The translations under genes and the position numbers were made by a program. Shown in pieces: positions 41,718 through 50,989 of a stretch of 64,000 nucleotides of DNA; the stretch's first letter is position 1; every line of letters begins with the position of its first letter. The stretch comes from Muribaculaceae bacterium (lineage in GTDB: Bacteria > Bacteroidota > Bacteroidia > Bacteroidales > Muribaculaceae): contig JAFYYG010000058.1 in assembly GCA_017557625.1 (NCBI GenBank), positions 19,297 to 83,296 of the forward strand, in the 5' to 3' direction. The notes beneath the pieces are model-generated. The model was not told the DNA's origin and did not search any database. It saw only the letters and a list, made by a program, of their open reading frames with translations.

Positions 41718-43166
41718 TCAATAAGCCAAAGTTACAACATTAAAGTTCTCATATCGTAAATTATCCAACACAATTTTTAATGCTCCAAAGAGAGTGTGAC
41801 GGTCAACATGTATCATGATATCATTATGCGTGTATAAACGATGTGCTTCAATCTGAGCCATTAACCTTTTTGTCAATAAAAGTGACCCTCTGAAATCATT
41901 CATGGCTATACCCATATAATCATTCGGTCCCAACTCAAACTTGTATGGTTGATTTCTATCAATACCACACAGCTGAACCATTTTTTTATAATTATCATTG
42001 GAGAACAGCCCATCAATATTATCCTTAGGATAATCCTCATCTTGATAAAATTTTCTAAGCACTCCTTCGTTCATTGTCATGGTGAAATCAGCCCAAATAC
42101 CGTCACGGCGACTGGATGAGAGATCGATGGTGAGCAATGGATCATACCAAAGGGGATTAATGAAATCTTCCTTTAAATCACACCATGGGAAAAAAGATAA
42201 GTTATCCTGCTGTCCTGTAATCTCACCATGACTATAAAAGTCAACACCTGGTGACATGTCTTCACTTGGGAACAATGAGTTGAAAACCATCACCGAATCA
42301 GTACTCGTCACATCGTCAAAACAATATGTGGATATATAACAATTCTGCATCATAGTGAGGGCGTCAATCACATCACCACAATCCACATTGTCCATTGCCT
42401 TGAGAATAAAGATGGCATGAGATGCCTCACGATCTTGTCTATTTCTTATTCTTATTTCATTTACCTTGGCGCTAAATTCTGCATCACTTATATTGCCTTG
42501 ATTCCACTCTTGTTTGTAGCGTGATATTTCTCGTAACAAAGGCTCATTCTTTGAAGCTACCACATTCTGTAGCTCACGTCTCCAATCAACAATCTTATCA
42601 TCAGTAGCAGGTAATGATACACGCCTCACCTTATTATCTCCCTGAATGTGCCTACCATTGCTACCTAACGCATTTTTCTTGCCATCATAGAAATAGATGT
42701 GCCTGTTCAAAGCTTTACCACTAGCATCACGTTCTGTGTCTAAAATAATAGTCGTCACATCACGTGCTAGAGCAGTGCTATTTAAGTATATATATTCCTC
42801 TTCAACTTCAACTTCCTCGTAGAGTTCCTCAGCAGCTTTTTCTTTTTCAATCTTTATACCATTTAAGATTTCATCATATTTACTAAAGTCGGCCCTTTGT
42901 CGGACATCATTATAAGAATCTATTAAGGCCGTTTCATCATAATCTGCTGCTGGATCATTAAAGTCATCTACAACAACTATACTCCCTGGAACACCCAAAC
43001 AAATTTCCACAGCATTTGTAATCTTCGTTTGTGAGTCTGAGCCGGATTCTACTTCTTCAGCTGATGATGTCGATGAACTTGACTCTTCTGAGCCACTTGA
43101 GCCCTTGCTGCCTTTACAGCCTAAAAGAATCAGAAAAAAAGCGAGTAATAATAATCTGATTTTCAT
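41718..43166 (-). CDS. Lipoprotein of unknown function with ExbD-like C-terminus
   Basis: This 482-residue protein has a lipoprotein signal (LILLGC, Cys17) followed by a Ser/Gly/Glu-rich linker and an acidic middle region. The last 35 residues, including DIMIHVDRHTLFGALKIVLDNL and VVTLAY, resemble the periplasmic tail of ExbD/TolR proteins (VxIxADxxxxYxxVxxVMDxL), but the usual N-terminal ExbD membrane helix is replaced by the lipoprotein anchor. It is more AT rich than its neighbours. A link to energy-coupled transport is only an inference. It stands alone between noncoding stretches. Confidence 0.7.
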   Translation of the reverse strand: MKIRLLLLAFFLILLGCKGSKGSSGSEESSSSTSSAEEVESGSDSQTKITNAVEICLGVPGSIVVVDDFNDPAADYDETALIDSYNDVRQRADFSKYDEILNGIKIEKEKAAEELYEEVEVEEEYIYLNSTALARDVTTIILDTERDASGKALNRHIYFYDGKKNALGSNGRHIQGDNKVRRVSLPATDDKIVDWRRELQNVVASKNEPLLREISRYKQEWNQGNISDAEFSAKVNEIRIRNRQDREASHAIFILKAMDNVDCGDVIDALTMMQNCYISTYCFDDVTSTDSVMVFNSLFPSEDMSPGVDFYSHGEITGQQDNLSFFPWCDLKEDFINPLWYDPLLTIDLSSSRRDGIWADFTMTMNEGVLRKFYQDEDYPKDNIDGLFSNDNYKKMVQLCGIDRNQPYKFELGPNDYMGIAMNDFRGSLLLTKRLMAQIEAHRLYTHNDIMIHVDRHTLFGALKIVLDNLRYENFNVVTLAY

Positions 43167-43320
43167 GATGAACTTATTGTTTTTAGGTTGATAAATATGT
43201 TTTAAAAATCAAAGCAATTTTTTTGTGATTGGCAAAGTTACAATATTTTTCACTAATTTACAAATGAGGCATGAAAACATCTCATTTTAGTAGTTAAGGG
43301 AGATTGTGTTTAGGTGATAA

Positions 43321-43346
43321 AAAGATTATCGCGGCAGAGCCGCGAT
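43321..43346 (-). terminator. Terminator after the exonuclease operon
   Basis: ATCGCGGC (43328-43335) and GCCGCGAT (43339-43346) form a perfect 8-bp stem with a 3-base loop. On the reverse strand AATCTTTTTA follows. It lies about 47 bp after the stop of the 93-residue gene. Confidence 0.75.
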
Positions 43347-43392
43347 ACAGGGAACCTCTTAAGATTCACTTATTGCAGTTTCATTCTTTAGG

Positions 43393-43674
43393 TTACTTGG
43401 TGTCTTCCTTCTCTTCTTTTTCCTCTTTTTCATCTTCGTCTTCTTCTTCGTAGGTGCCGTATTGTTCTTCTTCACGGCGCTGCTGGAGCTGTTCTTTTTT
43501 GCGAAGGGAGAGGTATAGCAGCAGGATGATGATAAGACTTATGCCTATGATGCCGAAGTAACGTAAATAATTACCTTGTGCTAAATTGTCGCGGCCTATC
43601 CAAGCCATTACTGCGAGATAGGCGAGCATGATGATGGGGAACACTACCGATTTCTTGATTTTACTCTTGCTCAT
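43393..43674 (-). CDS. Small membrane protein with acidic tail
   Basis: This 93-residue protein has two hydrophobic segments (about 10-27 and 38-56) and a highly charged tail made almost only of Glu, Asp and Lys. No family is recognised. Its start overlaps the end of the exonuclease gene by 14 bases, so it is translated from the same transcript. It may be an inner-membrane hairpin protein with a cytoplasmic tail. A terminator follows. Confidence 0.65.
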   Translation of the reverse strand: MSKSKIKKSVVFPIIMLAYLAVMAWIGRDNLAQGNYLRYFGIIGISLIIILLLYLSLRKKEQLQQRREEEQYGTYEEEDEDEKEEKEEKEDTK

Positions 43675-44296
43675 TGTCTTCGTTAATTATATATGGTGAT
43701 AGATTGGGGTTGAATAGTCCGTCTTTCAGATAGTTGTAGATTTTGAGGCATGCCCATGCATCAACGGCGCCGTAGTTTTGCTGCGCTGGCGTGAGTTCGG
43801 GAGCCTCCCAGTTGGTGAGTTGCTGTCCCTTGGCGATTTTCTCGCCGAATAGGATGGCGTAAATCTTTTGCAGGCTGATGTCGGTGATGCAGAATTGTCC
43901 CACAATCTCTTGCAGATCGATAAACCCCTGTGGCTCATGGCAGTTGTCAAACTTGCTCATTATCTTGAAGTCGTCGTGCAGCGAGAGTCCCACCTTTTGG
44001 TGAGTTGGGTCGGCGAGATATTGAGCCAATTCTTGCGGCATTCCAATCTTGCAGGTGCGGAAGAGGAAGCATTCGCTGGAGGTGGAGATTTGCATTAGGG
44101 CGGTCTTGTGCACCACTCCTTTTCGGAATGAAGGCCTTGTTTCGGTGTCAAAACCCACGATGTCGTGGTTAGTCAGCACTCTTATTGCCTCTTTGACGTG
44201 AAATATTGAGTCGATGACGTGAATGTCGCCAGGGAAAATTACCTGCGGCATACTCTGAATGATGGTTTTGTCAATCGAAATCTTCAATTTTTCCAC
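43661..44296 (-). CDS. 3'-5' exonuclease, RNase D-like
   Basis: This 211-residue protein has the DEDD exonuclease fold: FDTET (Asp50, Glu52), LSLHDDFKIM near residue 105 and YGAVDAWACLKIY near residue 178, which carries the last Asp of the DEDDy motif. It is a stand-alone nuclease domain without the HRDC domain of full RNase D, so the substrate (RNA or DNA 3' ends) is uncertain. A promoter-like TACTTTTG lies at 44330-44337 on the reverse strand, with ATTG 19 bases before it. Confidence 0.88.
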   Translation of the reverse strand: MEKLKISIDKTIIQSMPQVIFPGDIHVIDSIFHVKEAIRVLTNHDIVGFDTETRPSFRKGVVHKTALMQISTSSECFLFRTCKIGMPQELAQYLADPTHQKVGLSLHDDFKIMSKFDNCHEPQGFIDLQEIVGQFCITDISLQKIYAILFGEKIAKGQQLTNWEAPELTPAQQNYGAVDAWACLKIYNYLKDGLFNPNLSPYIINEDNEQE

Positions 44297-44329
44297 TATT
44301 TATTATCCTTACAACCTTTTTGAGTAGTG

Positions 44330-44360
44330 CAAAAGTAATAAATTAAATTTTAAGAGCAAT
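44330..44360 (-). promoter_or_regulatory. Promoter of the exonuclease operon
   Basis: The reverse strand has ATTG (44357-44360), 19 bases, then TACTTTTG (44330-44337), a close match to the Bacteroidetes consensus, 34 bp before the start. Confidence 0.55.
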
Positions 44361-44380
44361 AAAAAGTGAGGATTTTAACA

Positions 44381-45256
44381 TTAATCTTCTTCGTTGTTCT
44401 CATCATCGCTTTCGTCTTGTGATTCTTCGGGGACAGGGTTCTTTATTGAGGACACCTTGGGGATGGTACCCTTGGAGTTGAGGCCTTTGTAGGCTCGCGA
44501 CATCACATCGAGATTGATGGTGATGTCACGGTTCACCCGACGTGGGGTGTCGCTTAAGGTGTGGGAGAATAGCCACTGGTAGGTCTGCTCAAGGTAGTAG
44601 ATTCGTGCCAGAGCACCGTGGTTGGCACCTGGCAGCCAGTCAAATCGCAGCAGCTTGTCGTTGCCCTGCTCTTGCAGCGCGTTAACCACTTTCTTTGACT
44701 GTCCTACAGTGACTGCCCTATCGGCAGTGCCGTGAATTATCCAGAAAGGCAGTGTTCCGAGCCCCTGCACGTCCTTTAGAGTGCATCCTCCACACAGAGC
44801 CATAGCTGCCGCTATCTTGTGTGGATAGGTTCCTACAAAGTCCATTGCGCCATATCCTCCGAGGCTCATCCCCACAACATAGATGCGTGTGGTGTCAACA
44901 TTGTAGTTCTTTACCACCCATTCCAAAACGTTGTTTAAGCGCTCTGGCTTCCATCCGCCGCCGGGGTTTTGTGGTGCTATCACCATTGTCTCGATGTCGC
45001 GGCCCTTGGCGATGGCGTCGAGGGTGAGATATTTGTGGAAGGAGCGTAACCCTCTACCGCATAGCTTCGCACCGTGCAGGTAGATTACCACGGGAAACTT
45101 CTCGTTGGGTTGGTCGAAATAGGCCTGTGGAGCGTAGAGCCAGAAATCGTAGCCGTTGTTAACTTTGCCAGTCACGGCCGCCATCTTGCCAGGCTGCGCC
45201 AGTGCCATTTGGCATGCTAATGCGATGAATATCAAAGATAAAACATAATTTCTCAT
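44381..45256 (-). CDS. Secreted alpha/beta hydrolase (esterase/peptidase-like)
   Basis: This 291-residue protein has a signal peptide (MRNYVLSLIFIALACQMALA) and an alpha/beta hydrolase fold. The oxyanion HG is at 61-62 (YLHGAKLCG). The nucleophile elbow GMSLGGYGAM places the catalytic Ser at 131, with Asp in IHGTADRAV and His in WLPGANHGA. It resembles feruloyl esterases or the predicted peptidase/PHB-depolymerase-like group, so it may release ester groups from plant polysaccharides; the substrate is inferred only. The C-terminus is acidic (SQDESDDENNEED). Confidence 0.85.
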   Translation of the reverse strand: MRNYVLSLIFIALACQMALAQPGKMAAVTGKVNNGYDFWLYAPQAYFDQPNEKFPVVIYLHGAKLCGRGLRSFHKYLTLDAIAKGRDIETMVIAPQNPGGGWKPERLNNVLEWVVKNYNVDTTRIYVVGMSLGGYGAMDFVGTYPHKIAAAMALCGGCTLKDVQGLGTLPFWIIHGTADRAVTVGQSKKVVNALQEQGNDKLLRFDWLPGANHGALARIYYLEQTYQWLFSHTLSDTPRRVNRDITINLDVMSRAYKGLNSKGTIPKVSSIKNPVPEESQDESDDENNEED

Positions 45257-45273
45257 AATATATCTAATTTATT

Positions 45274-45289
45274 AGCCGCAACAGCGGCT
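45274..45289. terminator. Short stem-loop after queG
   Basis: AGCCGC (45274-45279) and GCGGCT (45284-45289) pair around AACA. It lies 11 bp after the queG stop on the reverse strand. The following sequence is only AT rich, so termination strength is uncertain. Confidence 0.4.
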
Positions 45290-45300
45290 TCACTTATTAC

Positions 45301-46212
45301 TTAACCCTTTTCACTTAGTTTGGCGTTTCGTTGCAGTCCAGCGAGTTTTGCTCGCTTTACTGCGCTATGGGAAAAGATGCGGCTGAATTGCTCTTGTGTC
45401 ATAGAGAGGATGTCGTCGCGGGTGAGCGACAGCAGTTCGGGATTGGGTTGGAACTCAGGGATGCTGTTGCCTACAGCATTGCGGTTGTGAGGGCAGCACT
45501 TCTGGCACTCGTCGCAGCCGTAAACCTTGTTGCCAATCACTCCCGCCACCCACTCTGGCAAGCCGCCCTTGTGCTCAATGGTGAGGCACGATAGGCATCG
45601 TCGGGCATCTACCGTCTCTCCGCACCGCAAAGCCCCGCTAGGACACGCCTTTTCGCAGGCACGGCATTGTAGGCAGTGTTCGAAGCACGGCTCGTCGGGC
45701 TCCAGCTCAAGTGTCGTCACCAGCACGCCCAGAAAGAAATAAGACCCTTTGCCTGGGATGATGAGTTGGTTGTTCCACCCAATAAACCCCACTCCTGCAC
45801 GTTGTGCCCAGTATCGCTCTCGTAGCGGTGCCGAATCGACGCATGCCCTTGATTTATGGCCTGTCTCCCGCTCAATGGCTTCGCCTAGCTTCCACAGCCG
45901 CTGTTTCATCACCTCGTGGTAGTCGTGGCCATAAGCGTAGTAAGCAAACTGGGGAGCATCTTCGGGTTGGAACACCTGCGGATAGTAGTTCATAGCCACC
46001 ACAATAACTGAGCGTGCCCCATCGAGCAGCAGTTTGGGGTTCTCTCTGATTGCCTGATGGTTGTGCGCCCATTCCATGCAGCCGTTTTTGCCGCTGTTGA
46101 GCCATTCTTCGTAGCGCTGCGACGCTGCATCATCAACACGGTCAACCCGAGCGATGCCGCAGTCGTCAAATCCCAGCTGCAGGGCAATATGCTTTATTTT
46201 GGCGCTGTCCAT
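45301..46212 (-). CDS. queG: Epoxyqueuosine reductase
   Basis: QueG carries out the last step of queuosine synthesis, reducing epoxyqueuosine at the tRNA wobble position, using cobalamin and two 4Fe-4S clusters. The 303-residue protein has the two ferredoxin-type motifs CLQCRACEKACP (near 188) and CDECQKCCPHNR (near 242), plus Cys in RRCLSCLTIEH. The conserved DSAPLRERYWAQRAGVGFIGWN contains the proposed catalytic Asp. It lacks the C-terminal HEAT repeats found in some homologues. It starts 4 bp before the end of the deacetylase gene's intergenic gap, so both are probably in one operon. Confidence 0.95.
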   Translation of the reverse strand: MDSAKIKHIALQLGFDDCGIARVDRVDDAASQRYEEWLNSGKNGCMEWAHNHQAIRENPKLLLDGARSVIVVAMNYYPQVFQPEDAPQFAYYAYGHDYHEVMKQRLWKLGEAIERETGHKSRACVDSAPLRERYWAQRAGVGFIGWNNQLIIPGKGSYFFLGVLVTTLELEPDEPCFEHCLQCRACEKACPSGALRCGETVDARRCLSCLTIEHKGGLPEWVAGVIGNKVYGCDECQKCCPHNRNAVGNSIPEFQPNPELLSLTRDDILSMTQEQFSRIFSHSAVKRAKLAGLQRNAKLSEKG

Positions 46213-46216
46213 TGAC

Positions 46217-46840
46217 TTAAGACGATTTTGGCCCTATAGTGTCGAACTGGTAGCCTTTTTCCTGCAGCCACTCGATTGCTCGTGGGAGTGCCCATCTCAT
46301 GTTTTTCTCGGCTTTCAGCGAGTCGTGGAACACGATGATTGAGCCGTTGCGAGCGTATCGTTTCACATTGGCGAGCACCTGCTCGGGGCGACGTTTCTTG
46401 CTGTAGTCGCGGGTCACGAGGTCATACATGATGATGGTGAACCTGCCCCTTAGCACCTTGCTTTGCGCCCAGCGCAGCAGGCCATGGGGAGGACGGAACA
46501 GTGGCGACTGGATGAGGTCGTGGGCACGGAACACGTTGTGAAGATAGGTGCGAGTAGTAGTGTGCGAGCCCTGAAGGTGGCTCATAGTGTGGTTGCCAAC
46601 GCTATGCCCACGACGTCTCACTTCCTCAAAGAGCTCAGGGTTGCGCTCCACGTTCTCACCCACCATGAAAAACGTGGCCTTAACACCATACCGGTCAAGG
46701 GTGTCGAGCACCCACGGCGTGACCTCGGGAATGGGGCCGTCGTCAAAGGTGAGATATACTGTCTTCTGCTTCTTCTGGATGCGCCAGATGGTCTCGGGAA
46801 ACAGCATCCGGTAAAGCAGTGGCGGGCGTTCGATGAGCAT
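46217..46840 (-). CDS. Polysaccharide deacetylase family protein
   Basis: This 207-residue protein has the NodB homology domain: TFDDGP at 31-36 with the catalytic base Asp33 and metal ligand Asp34, metal ligands in HSVGNHTMSH near residue 80, and RPPHG near residue 116. It lacks a clear signal peptide, so its place in the cell is uncertain. Substrates of such enzymes are N-acetyl groups on glycans such as peptidoglycan or capsule. The gene is upstream of queG with a 4-bp gap. Confidence 0.9.
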   Translation of the reverse strand: MLIERPPLLYRMLFPETIWRIQKKQKTVYLTFDDGPIPEVTPWVLDTLDRYGVKATFFMVGENVERNPELFEEVRRRGHSVGNHTMSHLQGSHTTTRTYLHNVFRAHDLIQSPLFRPPHGLLRWAQSKVLRGRFTIIMYDLVTRDYSKKRRPEQVLANVKRYARNGSIIVFHDSLKAEKNMRWALPRAIEWLQEKGYQFDTIGPKSS

Positions 46841-46921
46841 AAAATACTAAGTTTTAAGTGTCAAGTTGATGGCTACGCCATATTTCATTAATCCCTAATC
46901 AGCGCGAAGGGCTTTCACTAA

Positions 46922-46967
46922 ACACCACCAAAAGAAGATACTCTTTATGATCTTCCTTTGGTGGTGT
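46922..46967 (-). terminator. Long hairpin after the DUF2723 gene
   Basis: ACACCACCAAA (46922-46932) pairs with TTTGGTGGTGT (46957-46967), and GAAGAT (46934-46939) with ATCTTC (46950-46955), giving a 17-bp stem with one mismatch. It lies 22 bp after the DUF2723 stop and is followed on the reverse strand by TTTAG. Confidence 0.65.
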
Positions 46968-46988
46968 GGAAGTGGAGTGGATTATTGA

Positions 46989-49900
46989 TTAGGAATTGGA
47001 ATCCTTCAGCTCAGGCTCCTTCGTGGGAGTAGCTTCACCATTTTCCTTTGGAGGAATTGCATTAGCTTGGTCTTGTCCCACAGTCACAGGTTGAGGAGCT
47101 TCAGGTTGAGAGTTTTGAGCTGCAGAGTCAGCTTTTCGCAGGCTGTCATAAGCAGCTTTTTGCTCTGCTATAATTTTCTCTCGCTCTTCTTCAATCTTTT
47201 CTCGCTCTGCCTTAGGCATGGTCAAATCTCCCATTACTGCTTTTGATACGGTTCTTCCTGATTTTTCAATGCTTGCAAACTTTTTGGCAAAGTTATCGAA
47301 CCCTGAAGGATTAACTTCGCGATAAGTGTCGAATAACAATTGTGCTCCCTTTAATATTCTATAGTCGCTATCGCTAAGATCATCAGTGCCCATGCTTTCG
47401 TAGAAAATCCAATATTGAGCATAGCGCTTGGCAGCTTTCTCAAGGATGTCTATGGCTTTCTTTCTTGCAGTCTCACTTTTGCCGTACTCATAAATTGTAC
47501 GGTAGCTATCAGCAAGATTTACATCCATGGTGATATGATAAGGTGCTGTCTCTGCGGGAATCTTTTCTTGCATAAGGTCAAGTATGTATTCTGCTTTCTT
47601 GAAGCGATCGGCAGAGTGAGCCATTAATTCATCCTTCTTGGCTTGATCGGTTAAATTATTGTCATTTGAATCATTAATGTCGTTTAATCCCTCCATGCAT
47701 AGTGAATAAGACAGCGACATCATAGAGCTACGTACAGTAGATACCATACGCATTGTTGTTTCGTCAAGATATAGGCTACCCTTTGGTGCCTTGTCGAGTC
47801 CGCCCCACTTGTACTTGGTGGTGACAATATTGTACATCTTGTCGGTGTTGCATATAATCTCGTTATTATTGCCATTCACCTTAGCTGGTGTTACTTGATA
47901 GCACAACCCTGTGCTGAGCATGTAAGGTCTCAGTCCCATAAAGAGGTTCTCGGGCACTGTGCTAGCGAAATAGACAGGACGTTTCCAGTCTTGAGCTGCA
48001 CTGCTTGCTACCAAGTCGATAGTCATGGTTTGGCTGGCGCTTAAGCCACCACCTGACGCTTTGTAGATGTCGATAGTTATAGTGTCTTGGGCATAGTCAC
48101 GCATCGATTCGGGCAACACACAAGCATTGATTGCAGCATCAACGTTGGTGGGTAATTGAATAGTAGTGTTGCTGAACACATAGTGATTATTTTCGTCCTT
48201 TGTAGCGTTGTTGCTATAGAAATTTTTAAGCAGCTTATCAACGGGGATTGCCGAGTCGCTTGTGATGCCTTCTCTAAATGCGCCACCTTGTCGCAGGTCG
48301 TAGGCATAGGTGGTGGGACCGGCATACATTGGTAACGGTTTGCTGTCGTAGGCGGCACGCTGCATTTGTGCGATGTACCAGTCGGTGGCAAGGTAACTTA
48401 GGTTCACCGCACGCACATCGGTGCGCACGCCTTCCACCTCTTGCAGATACCATAGTGGGAAAGTGTCGTTGTCGCCGTTACAGAATAATATGGCATTTTC
48501 ATCTACACTTTGCAGGTAGTTCTCACCAAAGTCACGTGCGCAGTATCGTCCCGAGCGGTCGTGGTCGTCCCACGTCTGACTCACCATCTGCAATGGAACG
48601 GCAAGACCGATAATGGCTGCTATACCAGCCATAACAAGAGCTGGTTTTTGATAACTGAATTCAGACTCATCAAGTTCTGCGGTCTTGACTCCATTTTTTT
48701 GTGCCTGTTTCTTCTGATTTATAAGTGCCATAGCACCTTTCCATAGTCCTGCCACACCCATACCAATCCAGATGGCGAAGGCATAGAATGAGCCGGCATA
48801 GGCATAGTCACGTTCACGCGGCTGACTTGGCGTTTGGTTCAGGTACATAACAATGGCAATGCCCGTCATGAAGAACAGGAAGAATACCACCCAGAACTGT
48901 TCTATGCCTTTCTTTCCCGAGAAGGCTTGCCACAGCAGACCAATCAAGCCAAGCAGCAGCGGCAGCATAAAGAAAACGTTGTTACCCTTGTTTTCCTTTC
49001 CTAATTCGTCGGGTACAAACTCAAGGTTTTTGAGACGCCAATTGTCTAGGAATGGAATACCGCTAAGCCAGTTGCCACGTGCAACATCGCCGGGACCATA
49101 GCTGGCGATATCGTTCTGCCGGCCGGCAAAGTTCCACATGAAGTAGCGCCAGTACATGTGATGGAGCTGGTAGCCGAAGAAGAACTCAAGATTCTCGCCC
49201 ATAGTGGGTCTTGGTCCACCAAAGCCAATTTCCTCTGGACTTTTGTAGCCAAGAATGCTAGCGTAATACTCGATATGCTGAGGGCTATGGATGCGAGGAA
49301 AAAGCATTTTAGTTTCAGGAGCATATGTTTGCTCTTGTTTTGGTCCCAAATCAACATATTCGTTAGGTTGGTTTTCATCGGCTTTTGCTACGCGGACATA
49401 TTTATGAGGTCCATCCTCAGTTCCTGGTTGTTGATAAAAAGACTTTATTGTGTAGCCATAAATAATACCAGGTGTGGAGCCATACTGTTCGCGGCTCAAG
49501 TAACTAGTGAGTGCGAAGGGGCTATTAGGAGAATCTTGATCAATAGGCAGATTGGCGTTACTGCGGATGAGCACGAGGGCATAGGCCGAGAATCCGATGA
49601 AAATCATCATGATGCTGAGGATGATGTTGCTATAGATGCGTGGCGATATTCGCTTGGCGACAAAGAGATAAATAGAAACACAGATAATCAGCAATATAGG
49701 AATAAACAGCCCATCGCCAAGGAACAACATACCCGAGAGGATAATGCTCAGCAGCACGCTCAGGCGCTTGCGGGTCTCGTTCTTGTCGCTGTGGAGCTCA
49801 TAAAGCGCCCAGACAAAGGTCGCCATCAGCAGCGCGGCATAGAAGATCACACCGCTGTTGTAGCCCATGTGAAGGGTGTTGACAAAGAATATCTCGAAGT

Positions 49901-50645
49901 ATCCGGCAAGTTCAACAAAGCCTTGTTCCAGACCATAGAGGATAAGGGCAATCAAGACAAATGACACGAGCAGGGTAAGTAGTGAGCCCTTCACAGTGCT
50001 ATTCTTGGTTTTGCGATAGTAGAATATCAGCGCAATGGCTGGGATGGCAAGCAGGTTGAGCAGGTGCACACCCAGAGAGATGCCGAAGATGAAGGCAATC
50101 AGAATCAGGTAACGGTCGCTGCTGGGATCATCGGCTCGGTTCTCCCACTTGAGGATGAGCCAGAATACGAGGGCCGTGCAGAACGAGGAGAAGGCATAAA
50201 CCTCGGCCTCTACCGCCGAGAACCAGAATGTGTCGCTCCAAGCGTAGGCGAGGGCTCCACACACACCGCTGCCCATTACCACGAGGTATTGTGCCAGCGA
50301 CATGCTTTCTTCTTCGCCCTTCTTGACAACCAGTTTCTTAACCAGATGTGTAATAGTCCAGAACAGCAGCAGGATAGTTGCTGCACTGAGGATTGCCGAC
50401 ATGGCATTTACACACTTGGCAACTGCTGTCACGTCACCACCGGCAAAGTTGGCGGCGAAGCGTGCTGCAAGGATAAACATGGGGTTGCCGGGTGGGTGGC
50501 CAATTTCGAGTTTGTAACCTTGGGCGATAAACTCTGGGCAGTCCCAGAAGCTTGCTGTGGGCTCAATAGTCAACAGATAGGTGACAGCAGCCACCAGGAA
50601 TATCAACCAGCCCGTTACGTTGTTGATTAGATTATACTTCTTCAT
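46989..50645 (-). CDS. DUF2723 membrane protein, probable O-glycosylation GT-C protein
   Basis: This 1218-residue protein opens with the DUF2723 signature (LTIEPTASFWDCPEFIAQGY, then LEIGHPPGNPMF). That region resembles protein O-mannosyltransferases, with the Asp-Glu type catalytic loop after the first span. About ten to twelve hydrophobic segments fill residues 1-360, with more at about 560-700. A large soluble region and TPR-like helices follow. The last 80 residues are charged and Pro rich. It is likely to act in glycosylation of secreted proteins, as proposed for Bacteroidetes members. A -7 box TATCTTTG is at 50690-50697 on the reverse strand. Confidence 0.9.
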   Translation of the reverse strand: MKKYNLINNVTGWLIFLVAAVTYLLTIEPTASFWDCPEFIAQGYKLEIGHPPGNPMFILAARFAANFAGGDVTAVAKCVNAMSAILSAATILLLFWTITHLVKKLVVKKGEEESMSLAQYLVVMGSGVCGALAYAWSDTFWFSAVEAEVYAFSSFCTALVFWLILKWENRADDPSSDRYLILIAFIFGISLGVHLLNLLAIPAIALIFYYRKTKNSTVKGSLLTLLVSFVLIALILYGLEQGFVELAGYFEIFFVNTLHMGYNSGVIFYAALLMATFVWALYELHSDKNETRKRLSVLLSIILSGMLFLGDGLFIPILLIICVSIYLFVAKRISPRIYSNIILSIMMIFIGFSAYALVLIRSNANLPIDQDSPNSPFALTSYLSREQYGSTPGIIYGYTIKSFYQQPGTEDGPHKYVRVAKADENQPNEYVDLGPKQEQTYAPETKMLFPRIHSPQHIEYYASILGYKSPEEIGFGGPRPTMGENLEFFFGYQLHHMYWRYFMWNFAGRQNDIASYGPGDVARGNWLSGIPFLDNWRLKNLEFVPDELGKENKGNNVFFMLPLLLGLIGLLWQAFSGKKGIEQFWVVFFLFFMTGIAIVMYLNQTPSQPRERDYAYAGSFYAFAIWIGMGVAGLWKGAMALINQKKQAQKNGVKTAELDESEFSYQKPALVMAGIAAIIGLAVPLQMVSQTWDDHDRSGRYCARDFGENYLQSVDENAILFCNGDNDTFPLWYLQEVEGVRTDVRAVNLSYLATDWYIAQMQRAAYDSKPLPMYAGPTTYAYDLRQGGAFREGITSDSAIPVDKLLKNFYSNNATKDENNHYVFSNTTIQLPTNVDAAINACVLPESMRDYAQDTITIDIYKASGGGLSASQTMTIDLVASSAAQDWKRPVYFASTVPENLFMGLRPYMLSTGLCYQVTPAKVNGNNNEIICNTDKMYNIVTTKYKWGGLDKAPKGSLYLDETTMRMVSTVRSSMMSLSYSLCMEGLNDINDSNDNNLTDQAKKDELMAHSADRFKKAEYILDLMQEKIPAETAPYHITMDVNLADSYRTIYEYGKSETARKKAIDILEKAAKRYAQYWIFYESMGTDDLSDSDYRILKGAQLLFDTYREVNPSGFDNFAKKFASIEKSGRTVSKAVMGDLTMPKAEREKIEEEREKIIAEQKAAYDSLRKADSAAQNSQPEAPQPVTVGQDQANAIPPKENGEATPTKEPELKDSNS

Positions 50646-50989
50646 CTCTTGAATTATTATTTTCGCACTAAAAGTTTCTAAAAAACCTGCAAAGATAAGG
50701 ATATTTTTTCAATTACGCCGCATTACTTCAATAATACCTCTTTACCTTAATTAAAATTAACCAAATTGGTGGAAGGTGGAACGAGGAAGGTGGAACGAGG
50801 AAAGTGGAACGAGGAAGGTGGAACGAGGAAGGTGGAAAGTGGAAGGTGGAACGAGGAAGGTGGAAAGTGGAAGGTGGAAAGTGGAACGAGGAAGGTGAGT
50901 GATAAAATAACATTGCTGTTTTTAGACCTCTGTTATTTACTTTGCGGCAAGTTTAACTAAGAACTCTTAACTCTAAACTATGAACTGTC
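50646..50989. other. Intergenic region with promoter and low-complexity repeats
   Basis: The left part holds a leftward -7 box (TATCTTTG, 50690-50697) for the DUF2723 gene. From 50771 to about 50896 a degenerate repeat of words such as GGTGGAACGAGGAA (14 bp) and GGTGGAAAGTGGAA is present. The right part holds words like AACTAAGAACTCTTAAC before the M15 gene. No ORF is convincing. Confidence 0.6.

Noticed and set aside
41718-43166. Functional ExbD transporter component
   Set aside because: The usual N-terminal membrane helix with its conserved Asp is absent and there is no ExbB; only a similarity of the tail is kept as a finding.
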